From Modestobacter sp. VKM Ac-2977 (lineage in GTDB: Bacteria; Actinomycetota; Actinomycetes; Mycobacteriales; Geodermatophilaceae): a stretch of 64,000 nt of DNA. Shown in pieces: positions 44,535 to 54,002 of the stretch. The notes beneath the pieces are model-generated. The model saw only the letters and a list, made by a program, of their open reading frames with translations, searched no databases and was not told where the DNA came from. The position numbers and the translations under genes were made by a program. The DNA lies in the NCBI RefSeq assembly GCF_026968045.1, contig NZ_JAPVBQ010000002.1, forward strand, positions 112,933-176,932, in the 5' to 3' direction. Positions within the stretch are counted from its first letter, which is position 1. Each line of letters opens with the position of its first letter.

Positions 44535-45641
44535 GGGCGTGACGAGCAGTGGGCGCATCCGAATGGCGGCCGTGTCGTCGAAGAGCCGGTCGTACGTCGC
44601 GAGGGCGAACCGGTCGGTCATCCCGGTGACGTAGTCGACGACCTGGGTGACCAGGTCGGCCTCGGTGTCCCGGTAGCTGGCCGGCATGAGCTCGGGATGG
44701 GCCAGGTGGTGGTCGACCAGCCGGCGGATCACCTCGATCGCCACGTGCTTCTGCCCGGCGGCGATCTCGGACCCGTACACCCGCTCGAACATGAAGGCCC
44801 GCAGCTCGTTCATCGCCTCGAGGGCGTCCGGCGCCATCCGCACGGCCGGGGTCGGCGGGCCGCCGGGGACGGCGTGGCGGGCCTCCTCGCGCGCCGCGGC
44901 GTACGTCCCGTCGACGACCGCCTCGATCATCGCGCCGACCATCGCCCCGCCGGGCGGGCCGAAGGTGGCCAGCGTGCGGGCCGGCAGGTCACCGGCGCGC
45001 AGCACCCCGGCCCGGACGGCGTCCAGCGCGTCGTGGGAGAGGTAGCCGATCCGGTCGGCGAACTTCACGCACTCCGCCTCCCGGGTGGCCGGCGGTGGGG
45101 TGATCTTCCAGCTGTGTGCCCGGACGCCGTCGCGCACCTCCCAGGTGAGGTTGAGGTCCTCGAGCACCTCGACGATCCGCACCCCCTGGGCGGCGTGGTG
45201 CCAGCCTCCAGCGACGTAGGGCTCCAGGGCCTCCTCGCCGATGTGCCCGAACGGCGAGTGGCCGACGTCGTGGGCCAGCGCGATCGCCTCGGCCAAGGTC
45301 TCGTGCAGGCCCAGCGCCCGGGCCAGTGACCGGGCGACCTGGGTGACCTGGAGGGTGTGGGTGAGCCGGGTGACGAAGTGGTCGCCGTCGGGATGCAGGA
45401 AGACCTGGGTCTTGTGCTTGAGCCGGCGGAAGGCCTTGGCGTGCAGCACCCGGTCGCGGTCGAGCTCCCAGCAGGTGCGGAGTCCGTCGTCGGGCTCAGG
45501 GCGCGCCCGTCCCCGGCTCCGGGACGACCGGGCGGCCGCCGGGGCCAGCGCCGTCTCCGCGTCCTCCCGTGCCTGCCGGTCGATCCGGGTGAAGGCAGGC
45601 GGGTACGCCAGCCACTCGAACCCCGTACCCCCCTCGCTCAC
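44532..45641 (-). CDS. dgt: Deoxyguanosinetriphosphate triphosphohydrolase-like HD protein
   Basis: 369 aa. HD-domain phosphohydrolase that removes triphosphate from dNTPs. [37 protein letters not shown] and [17 protein letters not shown] carry the metal histidines and aspartates in the expected order. A charged linker (about 35-48) follows the N-terminal [14 protein letters not shown]. Start GTG 45641 overlaps the mshC stop (GTGA). Confidence 0.9.
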   Translation of the reverse strand: MSEGGTGFEWLAYPPAFTRIDRQAREDAETALAPAAARSSRSRGRARPEPDDGLRTCWELDRDRVLHAKAFRRLKHKTQVFLHPDGDHFVTRLTHTLQVTQVARSLARALGLHETLAEAIALAHDVGHSPFGHIGEEALEPYVAGGWHHAAQGVRIVEVLEDLNLTWEVRDGVRAHSWKITPPPATREAECVKFADRIGYLSHDALDAVRAGVLRAGDLPARTLATFGPPGGAMVGAMIEAVVDGTYAAAREEARHAVPGGPPTPAVRMAPDALEAMNELRAFMFERVYGSEIAAGQKHVAIEVIRRLVDHHLAHPELMPASYRDTEADLVTQVVDYVTGMTDRFALATYDRLFDDTAAIRMRPLLVTP

Positions 45642-46921
45642 GGCGCGAGTGCGACGCCGAGCAGTGCGTCGACGAGGTCGCGGACGACGGCCGGCGACTG
45701 CTCGTCCCAGTCGTCGGTGGCCTGGGCGGCGGGCAGCCCCGGACCGGATGCGGCCTCGGCGAGGCTGGCGGCGGCCCACGCGTCGACGGCGGCGATCGCC
45801 CCGGGGCTGTCGAGGTCGTCGGCCAGCCGCTCCCGGACCGTGGCCAGCACCGGACCGGCCGGCGCGCCCAGCGGCAGCTCCACGGCGCGCCGCCAGGTGT
45901 CCAGCCGCCGCTCCGCCGAGGCGAGCAGGTCGGGGGTCCAGGCCCGGTCGGTGCGGTAGTGCCCGGACAGCAGCGCCAGGCGGATCGCCATCGGGTCGGT
46001 GCGGTCGCCGCGGAGCCGGGAGACGAAGACCAGGTTGCCCCGGCTCTTGCTCATCTTCTCGCCGTCCAGCCCGATCATCGCGGCGTGCACGTAGGCCCGG
46101 GCGAAGGGCTTGGCACCGGTGAGCGCCTCGGCGTGCACCGCGGAGTACTCGTGGTGCGGGAAGACCAGGTCGCTGCCGCCGCCCTGGACGTCGAAGCCCA
46201 TGCCGATCCGGTCCAGCGCGATGGCGGCGCACTCGACGTGCCATCCCGGGCGGCCCGCGACGCCCCGCGGGCCGGGCCAGGACGGCTCGCCCTCGCGCGC
46301 GCCCCGCCACAGCAGCGGGTCGAGCGGGTGCCGCTTGCCCACCCGGTCGGGGTCGCCGCCGCGCTCGGCGGACAGCCGCAGCATGGTGGCCTCGTCGTAG
46401 CCGGACTCGGAGCCGAACCCGGGCGCCTGGGCGATGTCGTGGTAGACGTCACCGGTGCCGTCCTCGAGCTGGTAGGCCAGGCCGGCGTCCCAGAGCGTCT
46501 CCACGTGCGCGGCGATCCGCGGGATCGACTCGACGGCGCCGACGAAGTCCTCCGGCGGCAGCACCCGAAGCGCGGTCATGTCCTCGCGGAACAGTGCCGT
46601 CTCGCGCATGCCCAGCACGATCCAGTCCTCACCGTCGCGGTCGGCCCGCTCGAACAGCGGGTCGTCGACGTCGGTGACGTTCTGCACGTAGTGCACGGCG
46701 TGCCGGGCGTCGCGCCACACCCGGTTGACCAGGTCGAAGGCCAGGTAGGTGGCCGCGTGGCCGAGGTGCGTGGCGTCGTAGGGCGTGATGCCGCAGACGT
46801 ACATCCGGGCGATGCGGCCCGGGGAGGTCTCGACCACCTCGCCGCGGGCGGTGTCGTACAGCCGCAGAGCGGGGCCGGACCCGGGCAGGGTGGGGAGCAG
46901 CGGGGCAGGCCAGGAGAGCAC
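45638..46921 (-). CDS. mshC: Cysteine-GlcN-Ins ligase (mycothiol biosynthesis)
   Basis: 427 aa. Joins cysteine to glucosaminyl-inositol with ATP, the penultimate step to mycothiol. It is a cysteinyl-tRNA synthetase relative without the tRNA-binding end: [20 protein letters not shown] (zinc Cys and HIGH-like), [11 protein letters not shown] (second zinc Cys), [12 protein letters not shown] and [13 protein letters not shown]. The start is fixed by TAGGCT six bases before GTG 46921. Operon with dgt. Confidence 0.94.
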   Translation of the reverse strand: MLSWPAPLLPTLPGSGPALRLYDTARGEVVETSPGRIARMYVCGITPYDATHLGHAATYLAFDLVNRVWRDARHAVHYVQNVTDVDDPLFERADRDGEDWIVLGMRETALFREDMTALRVLPPEDFVGAVESIPRIAAHVETLWDAGLAYQLEDGTGDVYHDIAQAPGFGSESGYDEATMLRLSAERGGDPDRVGKRHPLDPLLWRGAREGEPSWPGPRGVAGRPGWHVECAAIALDRIGMGFDVQGGGSDLVFPHHEYSAVHAEALTGAKPFARAYVHAAMIGLDGEKMSKSRGNLVFVSRLRGDRTDPMAIRLALLSGHYRTDRAWTPDLLASAERRLDTWRRAVELPLGAPAGPVLATVRERLADDLDSPGAIAAVDAWAAASLAEAASGPGLPAAQATDDWDEQSPAVVRDLVDALLGVALAP

Positions 46922-46927
46922 GTCAGG

Positions 46928-46933
46928 AGCCTA
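46928..46933 (-). promoter_or_regulatory. -10 element of mshC (leaderless)
   Basis: TAGGCT on the minus strand, then CCTGAC, then GTG 46921. Confidence 0.6.
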
Positions 46934-47002
46934 GATCCGGCCACCGACAGGGCGGCACGGCACCCGGTCCCCGGCGCCGCTCCCCCGCCGTCCGGCGGTC
47001 CG

Positions 47003-47389
47003 TCAGGGCCAGGTGGTGGCGTGCCGCTCGAACTCCTCGCCGGTCTGGACGCCGACCACGCAGAACAGCAGACCGGCGGGGTCCTTCATCTGCCAGAACC
47101 CGCCCATGTCGGCCATCCGCAACGCCCCGAGGGCCTCCAGCCGGGCCACCTCGGCGTGCACGTCGTCGGTCTCGATGTCCACGTGCCAGCGCGGCGGGGT
47201 GCCCACCCCGGTGCGCTGGACCTCCAGGTGGAACCCGTCGGCGAAGGAGCCGAGCGAGGACCACCTGTCGTCGATGGCATCGGGCTCCACGGGGTGCCCG
47301 GTGGCGGCGGACCAGAAGCCCCGCCCCCGGTCGTGCAGCTGGGGAGGGAGGTCGATCAGCAGGATCGCGAGTCGGCTGCGATGAGGCAC
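47003..47389 (-). CDS. VOC-family (glyoxalase/bleomycin resistance-like) protein
   Basis: 128 aa, two beta-alpha-beta-beta-beta modules of the vicinal-oxygen-chelate fold. RWHVDIETDDVHAEVARLEALGA and WQMKDPAGLLFCVV are the typical second-module blocks. The metal-site residues are only partly conserved, so an enzymatic role is uncertain. It is located between mshC and the SCO1664 gene without overlap. Confidence 0.82.
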   Translation of the reverse strand: MPHRSRLAILLIDLPPQLHDRGRGFWSAATGHPVEPDAIDDRWSSLGSFADGFHLEVQRTGVGTPPRWHVDIETDDVHAEVARLEALGALRMADMGGFWQMKDPAGLLFCVVGVQTGEEFERHATTWP

Positions 47390-47448
47390 CCACCCACCCT
47401 GGCAGCCCGCGCCCCGGAAGTCAGCCGCTCGAGCCGCGCCGCTGTGCG

Positions 47449-48324
47449 CTAGAACGGCGGCCAGGGCAGCGCGGGCCAGTCGCCGCTGGGCTGGGGGTGC
47501 ACCCCGGTGCGCAGCAGCTCGTCCACCCGTTGCTGGGTGCGCCGCACCTCGCGCCGGGTGAGGTGCTCGTGCAGCTGGTCACCCAGGTCGCCACGGAGTC
47601 CTTCGGCCAGCTGCTCCAGCACCGCCAGGTGCTCGGGCAGCAGGGGCCTGCCGGCCCAGCGCCACAGCAGGGTGCGCAGCTTGGGTTCCACGGAGAAGCA
47701 GATGCCGTGGTCGACGCCGTACACGTGCCCGCCGGGCATCGGGATGATGTGGCCGCCCTTGCGGTCGGCGTTGTTCACCACCGCGTCGAAGACCGCCATC
47801 CGGCGGAGCTCGGGGACGTCGAGCCGGACGAACTCGGTGAGCTCGACGGCGGGGTCGGCGTCCATCCACAGCTGGACCATGCCGGGGCCGAACGGGCCCT
47901 CGCGCAGCACGGTGGGCGGCACGATCGACCAGCCGGTCGCCTCGGACACGAGGTGGGCGCTGATCTCGCGGCCGGCGAGCGTGCCGTCGGGGAAGTCCCA
48001 CAGCGGCCGCTCCCCCGCGACCGGCTTGTACACGCAGGTGGCGGCCAGCTGGTCGGTCCGGATCGCCCCGATGAGGGTGACGTTGCTGGCATCGAGGAGG
48101 CGGCCCTCCATGTCCAGCACGCCCTCGCGCAGGAGGGTGGCGACCTCGTCGGGACCGCTGGGCGGGCGGCGGTCACCGTGGTCGAACGCGGCGATGTCCA
48201 GCTCGACGACGTCGCCGTCGTCCTCCTCGAACTCGTCGTCGTCCAGCGCGTCGTCGTCCAGCTCGAGGGGCTCGTCGGTCAGCGGGTGCTCCAGCCGGTC
48301 GTCGCGGGGATCAGGCGCGGTCAT
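47449..48324 (-). CDS. SCO1664 family protein (phosphoinositide-kinase-like fold)
   Basis: 291 aa. A very acidic N-terminus (LELDDDALDDDEFEEDDGD) is followed by the family domain: ATCVYKPVAGERPLWDFPDG, VVNNADRKGGHIIPMPG and VYGVDHGICFSVEPKLRTLLW. These resemble the ATP-lysine, HxD/N-like and D-F/D-G regions of PI3/4-kinase-type folds. Function unknown. It starts 12 bp after the DUF3090 stop, and the DUF3090-SCO1664 pair is conserved across actinobacteria. Confidence 0.85.
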   Translation of the reverse strand: MTAPDPRDDRLEHPLTDEPLELDDDALDDDEFEEDDGDVVELDIAAFDHGDRRPPSGPDEVATLLREGVLDMEGRLLDASNVTLIGAIRTDQLAATCVYKPVAGERPLWDFPDGTLAGREISAHLVSEATGWSIVPPTVLREGPFGPGMVQLWMDADPAVELTEFVRLDVPELRRMAVFDAVVNNADRKGGHIIPMPGGHVYGVDHGICFSVEPKLRTLLWRWAGRPLLPEHLAVLEQLAEGLRGDLGDQLHEHLTRREVRRTQQRVDELLRTGVHPQPSGDWPALPWPPF

Positions 48325-48336
48325 CGCAGCGCCGGC

Positions 48337-48888
48337 TCAGCGGCGGTACCCGTTCTGCCGCGGACAGACGTGGCCGGCCGGGTCCAGCGGCAGGGAGCAC
48401 AGCGGGCAGGAGGGCCGGCCGGCGGCGATGACCCGGCGGGCCCGGGCGACGAACGCCCGGGCCGCGACCGGGGTGATCGTCACCCGCAGGGCGTCCGGGC
48501 CCTCGTCGCTGTCGGAGAGGATCACGTCCTCCTCGATCGGCTCCTCGCCGGCGGCGACGGCCTCGACGACGACCGCGTCCTCCTCGCCGTCCCAGGCCAG
48601 GCCCATCGCGGCGACGCGGAACTCCTCGTCGACGGGCGCGGTGAGCGGTTCGAGGTCGTCGACGTCGGCGTCGGGCGGGACGACGACGGCGGCGCGGTTG
48701 GCCACCTCGTCGAGCAGCTCGCTCATCCGGTCGGCCAGCACCTGGACCTGCGTCTTCTCCAGCGCCACGCTGATCGTGCGGCCGGCCTCGTCGGAGGCCT
48801 GCAGGTAGAAGGTGCGGTCGCCGGGCTGGCCCACCGTGCCGGCGACGAACCGGGTGGGACGGTCGAAGAGGAAGACCTGACGAGGCAC
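48337..48888 (-). CDS. DUF3090 family protein
   Basis: 183 aa. MPRQVFLFDRPTRFVAGTVG is the family N-terminus, and a C-terminal zinc-ribbon CPLCSLPLDPAGHVC holds four metal-ligand residues. Position matches the Rv2134c group. Function unknown. TAACCT lies 7 bases before the start, and it is followed by the SCO1664 gene in the same transcript. Confidence 0.87.
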   Translation of the reverse strand: MPRQVFLFDRPTRFVAGTVGQPGDRTFYLQASDEAGRTISVALEKTQVQVLADRMSELLDEVANRAAVVVPPDADVDDLEPLTAPVDEEFRVAAMGLAWDGEEDAVVVEAVAAGEEPIEEDVILSDSDEGPDALRVTITPVAARAFVARARRVIAAGRPSCPLCSLPLDPAGHVCPRQNGYRR

Positions 48889-48898
48889 GGCGATCAGG

Positions 48899-49600
48899 TT
48901 ACGCGGCGCCGGAGCCCGCGCCGCCGCCGACGACCGCGTCGGAGGAGGGCTTGCGCCGGCCGCGCTTCTTCTTGGGCGGGATGAGGGCGGACACGTCGCC
49001 GCCGGTGTCGTTGACCCGCACCAGGAACGGCCGGGTGTCGGTGTAGGTGACCACCGACAGGGACGCCGGGTCGACGACGATGCGTTGGAAGGAGTCCAGG
49101 TGCATCCCCAGTGCGTCGGCCAGGACCGCCTTGATCACGTCACCGTGGCTGCAGACCAGCCAGACGGCGTCCGGCCCGAGCTTCGCGTTCCACTCCCGGA
49201 CGGCGGCCACCGCACGCGCCTGGGTCTGGGCGAGCCCCTCTCCCTCGGGGCCGGGGAAGACCGCCGCGGAGGGGTGCTGCTGCACGACCTTCCAGAGCGG
49301 GTCCTTGGTCAGCTCCTTGATCGGGCGGCCGGTCCAGTCGCCGTAGCGGGCCTCGCCGAACCGGTCGTCGGTCTGCACCTCCAACGCCCGCCCCTCGGCG
49401 ACCGTGCCGGCGGTCTGCTGACACCGCTCCAGCGGGCTGCTCACCACCGCGGCCAGCGGCACGTCCGACAGCCGCTGCGCGACCGCCTGCACCTGGGTCT
49501 GGCCGGTGCCGTCCAGCCGCACCCCGGGGGTCCAGCCGGCCAGCACGCCGGCGGTGTTGGCCGTCGTCCGGCCGTGTCGGAGCAGCACGACGGTGGTCAC
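48899..49600 (-). CDS. Histidine phosphatase family protein (MSMEG_4193-like)
   Basis: 233 aa. Phosphoglycerate-mutase-like fold with catalytic His in LLRHGRTTANTAG, SSPLERCQQTA, the acid GEARYGDWTGRPI and the second His in VCSHGDVIKAVL. A basic/Gly tail (PPKKKRGRRKP) follows. The substrate is unknown. It corresponds to Rv2135c. TAGAGT is 7 bases before the GTG start. Confidence 0.9.
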   Translation of the reverse strand: MTTVVLLRHGRTTANTAGVLAGWTPGVRLDGTGQTQVQAVAQRLSDVPLAAVVSSPLERCQQTAGTVAEGRALEVQTDDRFGEARYGDWTGRPIKELTKDPLWKVVQQHPSAAVFPGPEGEGLAQTQARAVAAVREWNAKLGPDAVWLVCSHGDVIKAVLADALGMHLDSFQRIVVDPASLSVVTYTDTRPFLVRVNDTGGDVSALIPPKKKRGRRKPSSDAVVGGGAGSGAA

Positions 49601-49614
49601 TTCACCGACTCTAA

Positions 49615-49675
49615 GGCCCCGTCCAGAGGCTCGCCGCGAGCGTGCGAGGGGTGAGGAGGACGGGGTCCTTCATCA
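49615..49675 (-). repeat. Hairpin repeat copy E (3' end of uppP)
   Basis: CCCCGTCC (49617-49624) and GGACGGGG (49658-49665) pair perfectly. The core is CTCGCCGCGAGCGTGCGAGGG. TCCTTCA merges with the uppP stop codon TGA on the minus strand. Confidence 0.8.
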
Positions 49676-50506
49676 GGTCGGCTCGAGGACGCCGGTGCCG
49701 ACGAGCACCAGCACGAGCACGCCGAGCACGATCCGGTAGACCACGAACGGGGCGAAGCTGCCGTGGGCCAGGTACCGCAGCAACCAGGCGATGACGGCGT
49801 ACCCGATCCCGAAGGCGATGACGGTGGCCAGGATCGTCGGGCCCCAGGAGAGCGCCCCGCCCTCGGTGTCGCCGGTCAGGGACTCGTACGCCTGGAAGAA
49901 CCCGGCGCCCAGCACGGCGGGGACGGCGAGCAGGAACGAGTAGCGCGCCGCAGCGGCCCGGTCGTAGCCGAGGAACCGGCCGGCGGTGATGGTGCCGCCG
50001 GAGCGGGAGACCCCGGGGATGAGCGCCATCGCCTGGGCGAACCCGAAGGTCAGGCCGTGCTTGACGGTCAGGTCGGGCAGGTCGCGCTCGGTGCTGCCCA
50101 CCCGGTCGGCCCAGTAGAGGACCAGTGAGAAGACGATCAGGGCGACGGCGATGATCCGCAGGTCCCGGAACGTCGTCTCGATCGAGTCCTGGAACAGCAG
50201 CCCGAGGACGACGATCGGCAGGCTGCCGATGATGATCAGCCAGCCCATCCGGGCGTCGGGGTCGCTGCGGGCCGAGCGGTCGAACAGCCCCCGGACCCAG
50301 GCGGTGATGATCCGCCAGATGTCGTGCCGGAAGTAGATGAGCACGGCGAGCTCCGTGCCGATCTGGGTGATCGCGGTGAACGCCGCGCCGGGGTCGCCCC
50401 AGCCGAACGCCTCGCCGACCACCCGCAGGTGGGCGCTGGAGGAGATCGGCAGGAACTCGGTGAGGCCCTGGACCACCCCGAGGGCGACGGCTTCGAACCA
50501 GCCCAC
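49673..50506 (-). CDS. uppP: Undecaprenyl-diphosphatase
   Basis: 277 aa integral membrane protein recycling undecaprenyl pyrophosphate for cell-wall synthesis; confers bacitracin resistance. [16 protein letters not shown] (about 15-30) and [17 protein letters not shown] are the two active-site blocks. It ends [15 protein letters not shown]. Start at 50506. The promoter is probably about 60 bp upstream in the palindrome at 50570. Confidence 0.95.
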   Translation of the reverse strand: MGWFEAVALGVVQGLTEFLPISSSAHLRVVGEAFGWGDPGAAFTAITQIGTELAVLIYFRHDIWRIITAWVRGLFDRSARSDPDARMGWLIIIGSLPIVVLGLLFQDSIETTFRDLRIIAVALIVFSLVLYWADRVGSTERDLPDLTVKHGLTFGFAQAMALIPGVSRSGGTITAGRFLGYDRAAAARYSFLLAVPAVLGAGFFQAYESLTGDTEGGALSWGPTILATVIAFGIGYAVIAWLLRYLAHGSFAPFVVYRIVLGVLVLVLVGTGVLEPT

Positions 50507-50569
50507 GGTCAGCGCCTCCGCTGCTCGGCCGGGCGGTGGTCAGGGCACGCGGAGGACGACTGCACGGCA

Positions 50570-50584
50570 GGCACCCTAGGTGCC
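50570..50584. promoter_or_regulatory. Palindrome over the uppP -10
   Basis: GGCACC-CTA-GGTGCC. The minus-strand reading contains TAGGGT (50573-50578), a fitting -10 for uppP with a leader of about 60 nt. The symmetry suggests an operator or, if transcribed, a leader hairpin. Confidence 0.45.
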
Positions 50585-50649
50585 CGGACCCGGCGCAGGG
50601 CTGCGACCTCCCGGTGGTCGCCCTCCCCGGAGTGAGACGTGGGCGACGG

Positions 50650-50655
50650 TAGGTT
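50650..50655 (+). promoter_or_regulatory. -10 element of the aldo/keto reductase gene (leaderless)
   Basis: TAGGTT, eight bases before GTG 50664. Confidence 0.5.
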
Positions 50656-50663
50656 GACCCGTC

Positions 50664-51644
50664 GTGGAACAGCGGGCGCTCGGGCGCAGTGGGCTCGTGG
50701 TCTCCCGGCTGGGGTTGGGCACCTTGACGTGGGGCCGGGACACCGACGAGGACGAGGCCGCGATGCAGCTCACGGCGTTCGTCGACGCCGGCGGCACGCT
50801 GGTCGACACCGCCGACGTCTACGCCGACGGGGAGAGCGAGCGGACCCTCGGGCGGCTGCTGGCGGACGTCGTCCCGCGCGACGACGTGCTGGTCGCCACG
50901 AAGGCGGCGGGCCGCACCGGCCCCGGACCGATGGGCCGGGGCGCCTCCCGCGGGCACCTCCTCTCGGCGCTGGACGCGTCCCTGGAGCGGCTGGGGATCG
51001 ACCACGTCGACCTGTGGCAGCTGCACGCCTGGGACGACGCGACGCCCCTGGAGGAGACGCTGGCCGCCTGCGACCTGGCCGTCTCCTCCGGCCGGGCCCG
51101 CTACGTCGGGGTGAGCAACTTCTCCGGCTGGCAGACCGCGCAGGCCGCCACCTGGCAGCGCGCCTGGCCGGGGCGCAGCCCGATCGTGAGCACCCAGGTC
51201 GAGTACTCGCTGCTGCAGCGCGGCGTCGAGCGGGAGGTGCAGCCGGCCGCGGAGGCGCTGGGGCTGGGCATCCTGCCGTGGTCGCCGCTGGGCCGGGGGC
51301 TGCTCACCGGCAAGTACCGGGGCGGCACACCCGAGGACTCGCGTGGCGCATCCGCCCAGTGGCTGGGGTTCATCGACGGTCTGCGGTCGGCGACCGCCGA
51401 CCGGGTGGTGGAGGCGGTCATCACCGCCGCGCAGGGGCTGGGCACCACGCCGCTGGGGGTGGCACTGGCCTGGCTCCGCGACCGGCCGTGCGTGGTCGCC
51501 CCGATCGTGGGCGCCCGGACCGCCCAGCAGCTGCAGGCCGCCCTCGATGCCGAGGGTGTGCGGTTGCCGCCGGCGATCACCACGGCGCTGGACGACGTGT
51601 CTGCGCCGCACTTCTCCTATCCCGAGCAACGTCGGGAGCACTGA
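50664..51644 (+). CDS. Aldo/keto reductase
   Basis: 326 aa NADPH-dependent (beta/alpha)8 oxidoreductase of the AKR YajO/YghZ-type group. VDTADVYADGESE carries the catalytic Asp and Tyr, VATKAAG the Lys, and LHAWDD the His. PWSPLGRGLLTGKYRG and TPLGVALAWLRDRP are cofactor-side blocks. The substrate is unknown. It is followed after 3 bp by the RecD-like gene, so the two are co-transcribed. Confidence 0.9.
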   Translation: MEQRALGRSGLVVSRLGLGTLTWGRDTDEDEAAMQLTAFVDAGGTLVDTADVYADGESERTLGRLLADVVPRDDVLVATKAAGRTGPGPMGRGASRGHLLSALDASLERLGIDHVDLWQLHAWDDATPLEETLAACDLAVSSGRARYVGVSNFSGWQTAQAATWQRAWPGRSPIVSTQVEYSLLQRGVEREVQPAAEALGLGILPWSPLGRGLLTGKYRGGTPEDSRGASAQWLGFIDGLRSATADRVVEAVITAAQGLGTTPLGVALAWLRDRPCVVAPIVGARTAQQLQAALDAEGVRLPPAITTALDDVSAPHFSYPEQRREH

Positions 51645-51647
51645 ACA

Positions 51648-53609
51648 GTGAGCAGCCCACCCGTGAGCACCCCGACGCCCGCCGGCGACCCCGTCTTCGC
51701 CGCCTTCTGCGCCGCCGGCCTGTGGCCGGGCCTCGGCAAGCGGACGGCGGCCGACCTGCCGGCCGCCGGCATCACCGGCCCGGACGACGTCAGCGCCGAC
51801 CGGCTGCTCAAGCTCCCGCGGGTGGGCCGGCAGCGCGCCGAGCGGTTGTTCAGCTCCTTCCTGGCCGCCCGGTCGACCTACGAGGTCGTCGAGCTGCTGG
51901 TCGGCGCCGGGCTGAACGCCCGGCTGGCGGTGAACTCCGCGGACGCGCTCGGCCCCGACGCCGCCCGCCGGCTCCGGGACGACCCGTGGGCGCTGCTCGG
52001 CCTGACCGGGGTGACGCTGGCCGACGCCGACCGGCTGGCGATCGCCGTCCTCTCCGGTGCCGACCGGCAGGACACCCGCCGCGGCCGGGCGATCGTGGCG
52101 CTGACCTTGCGCACCGCGACCCGGGACGGGCACACCGTCCTGCCCGCCGACCTGGTGGTGGCGGCGCTGCGCGCCGAGCAGATCGACGACCCGGCGGCGG
52201 CCGTGGTGGCCGCGGTGGAGTCCGGTGAGGTGCTCGAGCACGAACCACCGCTGGCCGAGCCGGACGACGACGCCGACGAGCTGCCGGAACCCGATCCGGC
52301 GCTGCGCACCCTGTCGCTGGCCCGCTACGGGATGGCGGAGGAGGCGGTGGCGGAGAACGTGCACCGCCTGTCGGCCACCAGTGGGCGGATCGCCGACCCG
52401 GCCTCGGTGCGGTCGGTGGCCAAGGGCCTGGACCCGGCACAGCAGGCCGCGGTGGCCCAGGTGCTCGGCGCCGGCATCTCGCTGCTGACCGGCGGGCCGG
52501 GCACCGGGAAGAGCCGGACCGTGGCCTCGCTGGTGAAGCTGCTGCAGGCCAAGGGCACCGAGGTGGCCCTGGCGGCGCCGACCGGCCGGGCGGCGAAGCG
52601 GCTGGAGGAGCTCACCGACCACCCGGCGGTGACCGTGCACCGGCTGCTCGGCGCGCAGGGCATGACCGGTGGGTTCGCCCGCAACGAGGAGTGGCCGCTG
52701 GACGCCGACGTCGTGGTGGTCGACGAGGCCTCGATGCTGGACGTCGAGCTGACCGCGGCGCTGCTGGAGGCCTGCCCGGACGGCACCCACCTGCTGCTGG
52801 TGGGCGACCCGGCGCAGCTGCCCTCGATCGGCCCCGGCCACGTCCTCGGCGACCTGATCGACTCGGGCGTGGTGCCGGTGACCGAGCTGACCACGCTGCA
52901 CCGCCAGGCCGAGGGTGGGGCGATCGCGCGGCTGGCCACCGGGGTGCGCGGCGGTGAGCTCGTGCACGTCGACTCCCCCGACCGGGAGGTGGTGATCGTG
53001 CCGGCCACCGGGAGCGCCGAGGCGGCCAAGCGGGTGGTGCAGCTGGTCACCGACTCCATCCCGCGCGCGCTGGGCATCGACCCGTCGACGGTGCAGGTCG
53101 TCACCCCGGTGCACCGCGGGCCGGCCGGCACGATCGAGCTGAACAAGGCGCTGAAGGCGCAGCTCAACCCGGGCGAGGGCACGGTGTTCGGGTTCGACGT
53201 CGGCGACCGGGTGGTCGCGACGGCGAACCACCTCGACCTGGAGCCGATCGGGTTCGCCAACGGCGAGGTCGGTGTGGTGACCGGCACCGGTGAGGGCTCG
53301 CTGGACATCGCGTTCGCTTCCGGGCCGGTCAAGGTCAACGGCAAGGCGCTCTCGGACCTCCGGCACGGCTGGGCGATCACCGTGCACCGGGCGCAGGGCT
53401 CGGAGTGGCCCGGTGTCGTCGTGGTGCTGCCGCCGGAGGCCGGCGGGATGCTGTCCCGGCCGCTGGTCTACACCGCCCTCACGCGGGCGCAGCAGCACCT
53501 GTCGATCGTGCACGCCAGCGGCGCCGCGCTGGCCCGGGCGGTCCGGGAGGTCGACGTCCGGCCGCGGCGGACCCGGTTGGCGACGCTGCTCGCCGACTTG
53601 GCGGAGTGA
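51648..53609 (+). CDS. RecD-like helicase/AAA ATPase
   Basis: 653 aa. An N-terminal helix-hairpin-helix region (LPRVGRQRAERLF, about 48-60) is followed by the superfamily 1 core with Walker A GGPGTGKS near residue 283, VVVDEASMLDVEL near 358, VGDPAQLPSIGPG and the C-terminal VHRAQGSEWPGVVVVLP and YTALTRAQQHLSIVH motifs. It resembles RecD2, a 5'-3' DNA helicase, but is shorter at the N-terminus. Role in repair inferred. Confidence 0.9.
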   Translation: MSSPPVSTPTPAGDPVFAAFCAAGLWPGLGKRTAADLPAAGITGPDDVSADRLLKLPRVGRQRAERLFSSFLAARSTYEVVELLVGAGLNARLAVNSADALGPDAARRLRDDPWALLGLTGVTLADADRLAIAVLSGADRQDTRRGRAIVALTLRTATRDGHTVLPADLVVAALRAEQIDDPAAAVVAAVESGEVLEHEPPLAEPDDDADELPEPDPALRTLSLARYGMAEEAVAENVHRLSATSGRIADPASVRSVAKGLDPAQQAAVAQVLGAGISLLTGGPGTGKSRTVASLVKLLQAKGTEVALAAPTGRAAKRLEELTDHPAVTVHRLLGAQGMTGGFARNEEWPLDADVVVVDEASMLDVELTAALLEACPDGTHLLLVGDPAQLPSIGPGHVLGDLIDSGVVPVTELTTLHRQAEGGAIARLATGVRGGELVHVDSPDREVVIVPATGSAEAAKRVVQLVTDSIPRALGIDPSTVQVVTPVHRGPAGTIELNKALKAQLNPGEGTVFGFDVGDRVVATANHLDLEPIGFANGEVGVVTGTGEGSLDIAFASGPVKVNGKALSDLRHGWAITVHRAQGSEWPGVVVVLPPEAGGMLSRPLVYTALTRAQQHLSIVHASGAALARAVREVDVRPRRTRLATLLADLAE

Positions 53610-53666
53610 CCCATCCGTCAGGTGGGCCGAGTTTCACAGGTTGATCTTGAGGGCACCGACGAGAGC

Positions 53667-53933
53667 ATGGGCATCATCGGTTTTCTCGTCTTCGGTCTCA
53701 TCGTCGGTGCGCTCGCTCGGCTGATCAAGCCGGGCAAGCAGAACCTCAGCATCCTGGCCACCCTGGCCCTCGGCGTCGTCGGCTCCCTGATCGGTGGCGT
53801 CGTGGCCACCCTCCTGGGCACCGGCGACTTCGGCGAGCTCAACATCATCGGCGCGATCGTCGCGATCGTCGCGGCGGTGCTGCTGATCGGCGTGGCCGAG
53901 GGCATGAGCGGCGGTCGGCGCAAGGTCCACTGA
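53667..53933 (+). CDS. GlsB/YeaQ/YmgE family small membrane protein
   Basis: 88 aa, three hydrophobic segments: MGIIGFLVFGLIVGALARLI, ILATLALGVVGSLIGGVVAT and IIGAIVAIVAAVLLIGVAEG. Stress-associated family of unknown function. The conserved GxxxGxxA-type glycines are present. ATG 53667 was chosen because homology starts there. A strong hairpin follows its stop. Confidence 0.9.
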   Translation: MGIIGFLVFGLIVGALARLIKPGKQNLSILATLALGVVGSLIGGVVATLLGTGDFGELNIIGAIVAIVAAVLLIGVAEGMSGGRRKVH

Positions 53934-53960
53934 CCTCGCCACCGCTCGACGCACGACTCC

Positions 53961-54002
53961 CCTGCCCGGGGCGCTGACCTCGCGGTCAGCGCCCCGGGCA
54001 GG
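53961..54002. terminator. Bidirectional hairpin terminator, 19-bp perfect stem
   Basis: CCTGCCCGGGGCGCTGACC and its exact complement flank the 4-nt loop TCGC. It lies between two convergent genes, and the stop codon of the DUF2470 gene (53986-53988) is inside the right arm. It is the longest perfect stem I found in the window. Confidence 0.85.
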
